A DNA stretch of 64,000 nucleotides from Burkholderiaceae bacterium. Lineage in GTDB: Bacteria; Pseudomonadota; Gammaproteobacteria; Burkholderiales; Burkholderiaceae_C. This document shows positions 54,087 through 61,837 of the stretch, piece by piece. The stretch spans positions 62,001-126,000 of the forward strand of contig JAFEHU010000056.1 of NCBI GenBank assembly GCA_017848435.1, given 5' to 3'. The translations under genes and the position numbers were made by a program. Positions within the stretch are counted from its first letter, which is position 1, and every line of letters begins with the position of its first letter. Below the pieces are notes generated by a model. That model was not told where the DNA came from, made no database searches, and saw nothing but the letters and a program-made list of their open reading frames with translations.

Positions 54087-57000
54087 ATGCTGTCCAAAGT
54101 CATTGCTTTCTCGCTGCACCAACGCCTGCTGGTGCTGATATTGACCGCCATGCTGGTCGCGCTCGGCGCGCTGGCGTACATCAGCCTGCCGATTGACGCA
54201 TTCCCAGACGTTTCAACCACCCAGGTCAAGCTGATCCTGAAGGCCCCGGGCATGACGCCAGAAGAAGTCGAGGCCCGCATCACCGTCCCGATTGAGCAGG
54301 AAGTACTGGGGATTCCACGCCAGAAGATGTTGCGCTCCACCTCCAAGTACGCACTGGCCGACATCACACTCGACTTTGAAGACGGTACCGACGTGTACTG
54401 GGCCCGCCAGCAGGTGAGCGAGCGGCTCGCGGGTGTGATGAAAGACCTGCCAGCCAGCACCAGCGGCGGTCTGGCCCCCATCACCACCCCACTCGGCGAG
54501 ATGTTCATGTTCACGGTGGAAGGCCCGCAATCGCTGGAAGAGCGGCGACGGGTACTGGACTGGGTCATCCGGCCAGCCCTGCGCACCCTCGCCGGTGTCG
54601 CCGATGTGAACAGCCTCGGCGGCCGGGTACGGACTTTTGAAGTTGTGCCCAACCCGGGTGCCATGCTGGCGCATGGCGTCACGCTGCCGCAGCTGGAAGC
54701 TACGCTGATGACCAACAACCGCAACGACGGTGCCGGGCGGCTGGCCAGTGGTGAAGAAGCTTTGATCGTGCGCGTCGAGGGCGCGTTGCGCACGCTTGAA
54801 GATGTGGGTGCGACCGTGGTCCGCACCAGCAATGGCCATGTGACCCGGGTCAGCGATGTGGCACAGGTACGGTTCGGCGAACTGACGCGCTACGGTGCCG
54901 TCACCCGAAACGGCGAAGGCGAAGCAGTCCAGGGACTGGTGCTGGGCCTGCGTGGCGCCAATGCACGGGCCGTGGTCAAACTGATCAAGCAGCGCCTGAG
55001 TGATATTGCGTCCAGCTTGCCAGAAGGCATGACGGTGGTGACTTTTTACGACCGCAGCAGCCTGGTGGACCGGGCAGTGGCCACCGTGGGCCAAGCCCTG
55101 CTGGAAGCGGTCTTGCTGGTGTTGGTGCTGCTGTTCGCCTTCCTGGGTAACCTGCGTGCCGCGGCTGTGGTGGCGGTCATGTTGCCGCTGTCAGCCCTGG
55201 GCACCTTCATCCTGATGCGCCAGTTCGGCCTGTCGGCCAACCTGATGAGCCTGGGGGGGCTGGCGATTGCCATCGGCATGCTCGTCGATGGGGCTGTGGT
55301 GGTGGTGGAAAACATTGAGACCGCCCTGACGGGCCCCAACCCGGGGCGCCGCTCTGTGCTGCACATGGTGTACCGGGCCAGCCAGGAAGTGGTGCTGCCA
55401 GTGGCTTCGGGCATTGCGATCATCGTCATCGTTTTCCTGCCCTTGCTGAGCCTCGAGGGCCTGGAAGGCAAACTGTTTGCGCCGGTGGCCTTGACCATCG
55501 TTTTTGCGTTGTCGGTCTCGCTGGTGCTGTCCCTGACTGTGGTGCCGGTGCTGGCCTCGTGGCTGCTGAAAGTGGGGCCTGCCCATGAACCCTGGCTGGT
55601 GAGACACCTCAACACCCTGTACGCCCGGGCACTCGGCTGGGCCATGGCCCATGAAAAAGCCATGCTGCTGGGGGCTGCCGGTGCCTTGTTGTCTGCCGTG
55701 GTGTTGTTTGGCTGGATTGGCAAGTCCTTCATGCCCACGATGGACGAAGGTGACATCATCATGCAACTGGAGAAACTGCCCTCCATCGGCCTGGCCGATG
55801 CGGTCAAGGTCGATCTGCAGGTACAAAAGGCGCTGATGGCCCAAGTGCCTGAAGTGGCTGGGGTTGTCGCGCGCAGCGGTGCCGACGAACTGGGGCTGGA
55901 CCCCATGGGTTTGAACCAGACCGATAGCTTTCTGGTGCTCAAGCCCCGTGACCAGTGGCGCCAGTCCGACAAGGAATGGCTGACCGACCAACTGCGCACG
56001 GTGATGGCCGACTTCCCCAGCATCGACGCCAGTTTCACGCAGCCGATTGACATGCGCGTATCGGAAATGTTGACCGGTGTCCGGGGCGATGTGGCCATCA
56101 AGATTTATGGCCCGGACCTGACCACACTTAACCAGCTGGCCACCGACACCGAGGCGGTGGTGGCCAAACTGGCCGGCGCCACAGACACGTTGACCGTGCG
56201 CAACGACGGCGTGCAGTACCTGCAGATCGAGATCGACCGCCTGGCCGCCGGGCGGTTCGGCTTGAGCACAGAACAAATCCAGTCTGACCTGCGCCGCTGG
56301 GTCGAAGGCGCGTCGGTCGGCACGGTGCAAGAGAGCGGCCGTCGCACACCGCTGGTGGTGCGCGGCAGCGAGGCACTGCGCACCTCGCCCGCCGAGTTTG
56401 AAGCGCTGCGCATCACCAAGGAAGATGGGCAAGCGATCCCGCTGAGTGCCGTGGCCCGGCTGAAACGGGTCGATGGTCCGGTGAAAGTCGACCGCGAGCA
56501 GGCTCAGCGTTACGTGGTGGTGCAAACCAATGTGCGTGGTCGTGACCTGGTCGGCTTCGTGCAAGAGGCACAACAGGCCGTTGCGCGCACCATCAAGCTG
56601 CAACCCGGCTACACCCTCACATGGGGCGGACAGTTTGAAAACCAGCAACGCGCCGCACAGCGACTCACCATGGTGATACCGGTCGCACTGGCTTTGATTT
56701 TCTTCATCCTGTTTTCCACCTTTGGCTCGGTTCGCCAGGCCTTGCTGGTGCTCGCCAATGTGCCGCTGGCGCTGGTCGGCGGTGTCGCCGCGCTGGTGGT
56801 CACCGGCGAGTACCTGTCGGTGCCAGCGTCGGTCGGGTTCATCGCACTGCTGGGCATTGCGGTATTGAACGGCGTGGTGATGGTGAGCTACTTCAACCAG
56901 TTGCTGGCACAAGGCATGGCCCTGGCAGACGTGGTGGTCGAGGGGGCCAAGCGTCGCCTGCGGCCAGTGCTGATGACAGCCGCCATTTCCGGTGGCGGCC

Positions 57001-57179
57001 TCATTCCATTGCTGTTTGCCTCCGGTCCGGGCTCGGAAATCCAGAAACCGCTGGCGATTGTGGTGGTTGGTGGGCTGGTGTCGTCAACCGTCCTGACATT
57101 GCTGCTGTTGCCAATGCTGTTTCGCCGCTACGGTGTCGGGGTGACCGATCCCATCGCACTGGAGACTTCACATGCATGA
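54087..57179 (+). CDS. HME-type RND efflux pump (CzcA/CusA family)
   Basis: 1030 residues. HME family start LPIDAFPDVSTTQVKLILKA with PGMTPEEVEARITVPIEQEV, and the TM4 motif LMSLGGLAIAIGMLVDGAVV VVEN (two parts). This motif is mixed: the GGLAIAIG stretch is as in CusA, the VDGAVVVVEN as in CzcA, so the metal (Cu/Ag or Co/Zn/Cd/Ni) cannot be assigned. Late motifs include PVLMTAAISGGGLIPLLFAS. Proton-driven export from periplasm or cytoplasm. 9 bp after the adaptor gene and overlapping the DUF3240 gene. Confidence 0.94.
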   Translation: MLSKVIAFSLHQRLLVLILTAMLVALGALAYISLPIDAFPDVSTTQVKLILKAPGMTPEEVEARITVPIEQEVLGIPRQKMLRSTSKYALADITLDFEDGTDVYWARQQVSERLAGVMKDLPASTSGGLAPITTPLGEMFMFTVEGPQSLEERRRVLDWVIRPALRTLAGVADVNSLGGRVRTFEVVPNPGAMLAHGVTLPQLEATLMTNNRNDGAGRLASGEEALIVRVEGALRTLEDVGATVVRTSNGHVTRVSDVAQVRFGELTRYGAVTRNGEGEAVQGLVLGLRGANARAVVKLIKQRLSDIASSLPEGMTVVTFYDRSSLVDRAVATVGQALLEAVLLVLVLLFAFLGNLRAAAVVAVMLPLSALGTFILMRQFGLSANLMSLGGLAIAIGMLVDGAVVVVENIETALTGPNPGRRSVLHMVYRASQEVVLPVASGIAIIVIVFLPLLSLEGLEGKLFAPVALTIVFALSVSLVLSLTVVPVLASWLLKVGPAHEPWLVRHLNTLYARALGWAMAHEKAMLLGAAGALLSAVVLFGWIGKSFMPTMDEGDIIMQLEKLPSIGLADAVKVDLQVQKALMAQVPEVAGVVARSGADELGLDPMGLNQTDSFLVLKPRDQWRQSDKEWLTDQLRTVMADFPSIDASFTQPIDMRVSEMLTGVRGDVAIKIYGPDLTTLNQLATDTEAVVAKLAGATDTLTVRNDGVQYLQIEIDRLAAGRFGLSTEQIQSDLRRWVEGASVGTVQESGRRTPLVVRGSEALRTSPAEFEALRITKEDGQAIPLSAVARLKRVDGPVKVDREQAQRYVVVQTNVRGRDLVGFVQEAQQAVARTIKLQPGYTLTWGGQFENQQRAAQRLTMVIPVALALIFFILFSTFGSVRQALLVLANVPLALVGGVAALVVTGEYLSVPASVGFIALLGIAVLNGVVMVSYFNQLLAQGMALADVVVEGAKRRLRPVLMTAAISGGGLIPLLFASGPGSEIQKPLAIVVVGGLVSSTVLTLLLLPMLFRRYGVGVTDPIALETSHA

Positions 57180-57528
57180 GCTTGCAAACAACCCGTCAGC
57201 GATGGTGTGTCTGACACTGCTGATTCCCGCTGTTGCGGAACCCAAGATCACCGACTGGCTGATCGACCACCCGACATGGCAGGTCGAGTTGAGTGCACAT
57301 CAGGTGATTTCGCGCGGGCCACTGGTGCGGCTCAGCAGCATTGAAGAACGCATCGAAGGTTGTGCGCTGCGGGTCGAACTTCGTTTGATTGTCCAACGCG
57401 GACTGCTGTCTGAACTGCTCGGTGAACTGCTGCCTCTGATGCAAGGACTGGACGGCGGCTACTGGGTCACACCCCTCGAAAACTTTGCGGCTTTTGGCGG
57501 ATCGGCCACCTGTACCACGCTCGGATAA
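57172..57528 (+). CDS. DUF3240 family protein
   Basis: 118 residues, overlapping the pump gene by 8 bp. It matches my memory of DUF3240: CLTLLIPAVAEPKITDWLID near the start and a predicted ferredoxin-like (PII-like) beta-alpha-beta pattern. Such genes are regularly found between RND pumps and outer-membrane factors of metal systems; function unproven. A cytosolic regulator of the pump is a reasonable guess. Confidence 0.8.
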   Translation: MHELANNPSAMVCLTLLIPAVAEPKITDWLIDHPTWQVELSAHQVISRGPLVRLSSIEERIEGCALRVELRLIVQRGLLSELLGELLPLMQGLDGGYWVTPLENFAAFGGSATCTTLG

Positions 57529-57533
57529 TCACC

Positions 57534-58790
57534 ATGCTGCTTCAAAAAACCTCCGCCCTGAGCCTGGTGCTCATACAAGCCTGTCTGTGGGCCATCCCTC
57601 TGCACACTGCAGCAGAAACCCTGCCGGGACTTCCTCCCTCAGCGGCAGTGGCCGAATTTCTGCTGGTGTCGCCGGCCTACCTGGCCGCCCAACGCGGCAG
57701 TGATGCGGAACGCATGGTCGCCAGACAACACCAGATTGGCCCGTACGAGTGGACGGGTACAGCCGCAGCATCACGGCGCAGCCAGACCGACCCCACCCGT
57801 GAGCGGTTTCAGGAATACGAACTGGGGCTGGAGCGCACCGTGCGACTTCCTGGCAAGGTGGCCGTGGCGACTCGCGCTGGCGAGACGCGCGTGGCACAGT
57901 CAGAGGCCATGGCCCGCAAGGTGTGGCATGAACAGGCCAGGCTGCTGCTGGAGCGCTACGCCACCTGGCTGCGTGAGCGAGAGAGTGCCCGCACGTGGGC
58001 CCAGCAGGTGGCCCTGCTGCGACAACAGTGGTCTGCCACCGAACGGCGGCAGCAACTTGGTGACGCGGCACGCATCGAACAGCAGCAGGCGCTGGCCGCG
58101 CTGACCCAGGCCGAGGCCCAGCAACTGACTGCGGAAAGTCGCTTGGCCAGCGCCAGCGCCGCGCTTTCCAGGGGTTTGCCTGCCTTGCCGTCAATATCGG
58201 ACGCCCTGCCATTTTCAGTGGCACCAGAAGCCGAAAGCACTGCATCCTTGGTCGACAGGCAATTGCGCTACAGCCCTGAGGTGACGCTGGCCAGGCAAGA
58301 GCAGCAGGTGGCGGAGGCTCAATTGCAACTCGACACCGCCGAGCGCCGGGCTGACCCCACGGTGGGCGTTCGCTTCACCCGCGAACGTGGCGGTGCAGAA
58401 CACACCGCCGCTCTTGTGTTGAGTGTGCCTTTTGGCGGTGAATACCGCAGCGCGGGGGCCCAAGCTTCCGCGTTCCGGGCGTCGGCCGCTGTGCAGTTGC
58501 TGCTGGATGTAGAACGGCGAACACAAACGGAGGCAGCCCAGCGCGTCCGTGATCTGGTCAGCGCGTACGAATCCTGGCAACGCCAGGCTGAAGCGGCTCG
58601 GCAGCTCACCAGCGTGGCAGACAAGCTGGGCAACGGCTACCGGCTTGGCGAAGGCAACCTCAACGACGTCTTGTCTGCCAGGCGACTCGCCAACGAGCAA
58701 CAACTGGTGGCCGCCACAGGGCTTGCAGACCTGTGGACCGCGCGGCTGCGGCTACAGCTGGAGTCGGGTGTGTTGTGGCCCCATCCCTGA
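57534..58790 (+). CDS. Outer-membrane efflux factor (TolC/CzcC family)
   Basis: 418 residues with a signal peptide (SLVLIQACLWAIPLHTAA). Two outer-membrane-efflux repeats: ELGLERTVRLPGKVAVATRA in the first with long Gln/Ala/Arg helices to about residue 215, and ALVLSVPFGGEYRSAGAQAS then GNGYRLGEGNLNDVLSARRL in the second. It completes the tripartite pump. Fourth and last gene of the operon. Confidence 0.93.
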   Translation: MLLQKTSALSLVLIQACLWAIPLHTAAETLPGLPPSAAVAEFLLVSPAYLAAQRGSDAERMVARQHQIGPYEWTGTAAASRRSQTDPTRERFQEYELGLERTVRLPGKVAVATRAGETRVAQSEAMARKVWHEQARLLLERYATWLRERESARTWAQQVALLRQQWSATERRQQLGDAARIEQQQALAALTQAEAQQLTAESRLASASAALSRGLPALPSISDALPFSVAPEAESTASLVDRQLRYSPEVTLARQEQQVAEAQLQLDTAERRADPTVGVRFTRERGGAEHTAALVLSVPFGGEYRSAGAQASAFRASAAVQLLLDVERRTQTEAAQRVRDLVSAYESWQRQAEAARQLTSVADKLGNGYRLGEGNLNDVLSARRLANEQQLVAATGLADLWTARLRLQLESGVLWPHP

Positions 58791-58879
58791 CAGCCTCCGG
58801 ACAACGCCTGCGAGTGGTCAAAGTCTGGTGAACAGTTCGTGACAAATTTGGCATCTCACTGCCACATCGCCAAGCACTT

Positions 58880-58912
58880 CTTCATTCTCACTTCAGCCAC
58901 GCTGCCTACTAT
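58880..58912 (+). promoter_or_regulatory. Two-component promoter upstream of the structured RNA and DUF5666 gene
   Basis: CTTCAT (58880-58885), TCTCA, CTTCAG (58891-58896), 10 bp, TACTAT (58907-58912). The best -10 of the four related promoters. The first 17 bases match the RND-operon box almost exactly (CTTCATTYTCAYTTCAG). Predicted start near 58919. Confidence 0.65.
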
Positions 58913-58918
58913 TCATTG

Positions 58919-59003
58919 GCTCGCAGCAGGTAGGTGAGCCTGCAAATGTGTATGCATTCCGCAGATTTGCCTCGACAGGAGATTGCCTGTCGAGGCGTTT
59001 TTT
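58919..59003 (+). ncRNA. Candidate small RNA or attenuator leader, about 85 nt
   Basis: From the predicted start after the promoter to the end of a strong terminator. Folding by eye gives stem GGCTC/GAGCC (58918-58922 with 58936-58940), stem GCAAAT/ATTTGC (58942-58947 with 58965-58970), then the terminator hairpin. An alternative pairing GCAGG/CCTGC competes with the first stem. No open frame of note inside. Either a free regulatory RNA under the two-component system, or a leader that gates read-through to the gene at 59049. Confidence 0.4.
58969..59003 (+). terminator. Strong intrinsic terminator upstream of the DUF5666 gene
   Basis: Perfect 11-bp stem GCCTCGACAGG (58969-58979) and CCTGTCGAGGC (58986-58996), loop AGATTG, followed by a T run. 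It is 178 bp after the efflux operon and 45 bp before ATG 59049. It could end the efflux operon mRNA or the short RNA from the 58880 promoter. Confidence 0.9.
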
Positions 59004-59048
59004 ACCAACCCAATGCACCCACTCAACACCCCTCAAGGATTCATTCAC

Positions 59049-60431
59049 ATGCTGAACCCAACCCGCTTTCGTTTTACCCTGGCACTGGTTGCCGCCGCGA
59101 CACTGGCCGCCTGCGGCGGTGGCGGTGGTGGTGGTGACAGCACCGGCAGCACCAATACCAAGCCTGCGGTGTACAGCGGCCCCATCAGCGGACTGGGCTC
59201 GGTCACCGTCAACGGCGTGCGCTTCTCCTCCTCGGACGCCACGCTCAGTGACGACGATGGCGCTGGCCTGCGCAGCGACGATCTGAAGCTCGGTCAAACA
59301 GTGCGCGTGAGCGGCAGCAGTGACGACACCACCAGCCTCGGCAACGCCACCGCCGTGGTGGTCCAGCGCGGCCTGCAAGGTGCCGTCTCTGCGGTGAACG
59401 TGGCTGCAGGCACCTTCACGCTGCTGGGCCAGTTGGTGACCACCAACAGCAGCACCACCTACGAGGGCCTGACCGGTCTGACAGCGCTGGCCGATGGCAA
59501 CACCGTCGAGGTCTACGGTGTAGTCCAGCCCGCGGGTGGCATTCTGGCCACCCGCTTGGAGCGCAAGACCATCACAGGCACAACCCTGCGTGGCCGCGTG
59601 AGCAACCTGAACACCACCGCCAAGACCTTCACTGTGGGCACCTTGTTGGTGAACTACACCAACGCCACCGTCAATGGCACGCTGACAAACGGCAGCGTGG
59701 TCAAGGTCAAAGCAGCGACCGCCCCCGTGGCCAACCTGCTGAACGCCAGCAGTGTGAAACTCTCGGACGACAGCGCGGCCTACACCTCGGCCGGTGCCGC
59801 CAGCATCAAGATCAAAGGCGTGGCCGAGTCGGCACCGAGCGCTGGCAAGCTCAATGTCTCTGGGACGCCAGTGGACATCAGCAATGCGACGCTGAAAGGC
59901 GGCACAGTGGTCACCGCGGGCGCGTTTCTGGAAATCAAGGGCAGCTGGAATGGCACCACGCTGGTGGCGCGCGAAGTGGAGTTCGAGGGTTCACGTGACG
60001 TGCAGCTGGGTGGCCGCAACGAGTTGTACGGCGCAGTCAGCGCGTTCACCTCGATCAGCAACTTTGTGGTCAACGGTGTGACGGTGGACGCCTCGGCCAT
60101 CAACGGCATCAGCCCGTCGCAAATTGCGGTTGGCACCTATCTGGAAATCAAGGGCAATGTGGTCGGCAACGTCCTGAAAGCGACCAAGATCGAGTTCAAG
60201 TCGGGCAACCCGAGCGGGGGTTTCATTGAGCAAAACGGCCTGGTTTCTGGTTTTGTGTCGGTGAGCGACTTCCGCGTCAATGGCCTGCGGGTGAACGCCA
60301 GCAGCGCCCGGTTCGAGAAGGGCTCGGCGACCAACCTCGTCAACGGCGTGTTTGTCGAGATCAAGGGCAACCTGAACGCCAGTGGCACGCTGGTGGCCTC
60401 AAAAGTTGAATTTGAGAGCGTCGGCCGCTGA
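59049..60431 (+). CDS. Multi-repeat DUF5666 lipoprotein
   Basis: 460 residues from ATG 59049 with AAGGA 9 nt upstream. Lipobox ATLAACGG (Cys22) followed by a glycine run. The rest is six tandem units of about 60-70 residues starting near residues 44, 106, 175, 252, 324 and 394. Each has the pattern G-V-S-x-F-x-VNG, a central variable part and a closing (V/L)EIKG-G-LxAxxVE strand (for example TYLEIKGNVVGNVLKATKIE). Predicted all-beta, periplasmic or surface exposed. DUF5666 has no known activity. Monocistronic with its own terminator. Confidence 0.85.
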   Translation: MLNPTRFRFTLALVAAATLAACGGGGGGGDSTGSTNTKPAVYSGPISGLGSVTVNGVRFSSSDATLSDDDGAGLRSDDLKLGQTVRVSGSSDDTTSLGNATAVVVQRGLQGAVSAVNVAAGTFTLLGQLVTTNSSTTYEGLTGLTALADGNTVEVYGVVQPAGGILATRLERKTITGTTLRGRVSNLNTTAKTFTVGTLLVNYTNATVNGTLTNGSVVKVKAATAPVANLLNASSVKLSDDSAAYTSAGAASIKIKGVAESAPSAGKLNVSGTPVDISNATLKGGTVVTAGAFLEIKGSWNGTTLVAREVEFEGSRDVQLGGRNELYGAVSAFTSISNFVVNGVTVDASAINGISPSQIAVGTYLEIKGNVVGNVLKATKIEFKSGNPSGGFIEQNGLVSGFVSVSDFRVNGLRVNASSARFEKGSATNLVNGVFVEIKGNLNASGTLVASKVEFESVGR

Positions 60432-60484
60432 GGCTGTGAGCCTCCCCATGAGGGTCCCCGGGGTGTGATCACCCCGACTTCCAG

Positions 60485-60514
60485 GCCACCCGGGCAACCC
60501 GGGTGGCTTTTTTT
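60485..60514 (+). terminator. Intrinsic terminator after the DUF5666 gene
   Basis: Perfect stem GCCACCCGGG / CCCGGGTGGC with loop CAA, followed by seven T (60508-60514). Confidence 0.93.
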
Positions 60515-60626
60515 ATACCGGCACGTGCTCCGCCATCGGCTGGCTTTAACAGTCGGTACGGCAGCGGCGCAGGCCACGCCTGTCGTGGTTATCAAGGCGC
60601 TTCTTTTCGGTACCATTGTTGCGACC

Positions 60627-61790
60627 ATGCGCACTGAAATCCCCTCCCCCTCCCTGCAGAGCAAACTGCCGACCGTGGGCACCACGGTCTTCACCGTCAT
60701 GTCCGAACTGGCATCGGCAACAGGCGCGGTCAATCTGGGCCAGGGTTTCCCCGACTTCGACGGCGACAGCCGGCTGGTCGATGAAGTTTCCAAAGCGATG
60801 CAGCGTGGTCTGAACCAGTACCCCCCCATGGCAGGTGTACCTGCGCTCCGCGAAGCTGTGGCCGCCAAGATGCAGACCCTGTATGGTCACAGCTACAACC
60901 CCAACAGCGAGATCACCATCACGGCTGGCGCAACGCAGGCCATCATCACGGTCATTCTGGCGGTGGTGCACCCTGGCGACGAAGTCATCGTGCTCGAACC
61001 CTGTTACGACAGCTATGTGCCGAACATCGCACTTGCCGGAGGTGTTGTGGTGCGGGTGCCACTGACCCCGGGCACTTTCCGGCCCGACTTCAACAAGATG
61101 GCGGCCGCCATCACACCCCGTACCCGCGCCATCGTGATCAACAGCCCTCACAACCCCAGCGGCACCGTGTGGTCTCAGGAAGACATGCTGCAATTGCAGC
61201 AACTTCTGGCGGGTACTGAAATTGTTCTGGTGTCTGACGAGGTCTATGAGCACATGGTGTTTGATGGGCAACAGCACCAGAGTGCGGCCCGTTTTCCAGG
61301 TCTGGCCGCCCGGTCTTTCATCGTCTCCAGCTTTGGGAAAACGTACCACGTGACCGGCTGGAAAGTGGGGTATGTGGCGGCCCCTGCCTCGATGACCCGT
61401 GAATTCCGCAAAGTGCACCAGTTCAATGTGTTCACGGTCAATACCCCGGTACAACATGGCTTGGCAGCCTACATGGGCGACCCCTCGCCTTATCTGGGGC
61501 TGCCCCAGTTCTACCAGCGCAAGCGTGATCTCTTCCGGGCCGGACTCTCGAACTCCAGATTCCGCATGTTGCCCAGCGAAGGCACGTACTTCCAGTGCGT
61601 GGACATTTCGTCTGTGAGCGACCTCAATGAGGTCGACTTTTGCCATTGGTTGACGCGTGAGGTGGGTGTCGCGGCCATTCCTTTGTCGGCCTTCTATGCC
61701 AACGGGTTTGACCAGCGGGTGGTGCGGTTCTGTTTTGCAAAGAAAGACGAGACCCTGCAGACGGCTTTGCAGCGCTTGTCGCGCCTGTAA
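60627..61790 (+). CDS. PLP-dependent aminotransferase, methionine/aromatic type (YbdL-like)
   Basis: 387 residues from ATG 60627; the frame opens earlier through the terminator, which is not plausible. Fold-type I class: NLGQGFPDFDGDSRL, TAGATQAIITVILAV, VINSPHNPSGTVWS and the PLP Lys in VSSFGKTYHVTGWKVGYV; the C-terminal Arg is in QRVVRFCFAKKD. The N-terminal region (KLPTVGTTVFTVMSELA) is that of the kynurenine aminotransferase/YbdL methionine aminotransferase group. Convergent with the radical SAM gene. Confidence 0.9.
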   Translation: MRTEIPSPSLQSKLPTVGTTVFTVMSELASATGAVNLGQGFPDFDGDSRLVDEVSKAMQRGLNQYPPMAGVPALREAVAAKMQTLYGHSYNPNSEITITAGATQAIITVILAVVHPGDEVIVLEPCYDSYVPNIALAGGVVVRVPLTPGTFRPDFNKMAAAITPRTRAIVINSPHNPSGTVWSQEDMLQLQQLLAGTEIVLVSDEVYEHMVFDGQQHQSAARFPGLAARSFIVSSFGKTYHVTGWKVGYVAAPASMTREFRKVHQFNVFTVNTPVQHGLAAYMGDPSPYLGLPQFYQRKRDLFRAGLSNSRFRMLPSEGTYFQCVDISSVSDLNEVDFCHWLTREVGVAAIPLSAFYANGFDQRVVRFCFAKKDETLQTALQRLSRL

Positions 61791-61837
61791 CCCGTTCAGG
61801 TGCCGGAGATCAGCCCGACGCCCACCCGGGCGACAAC

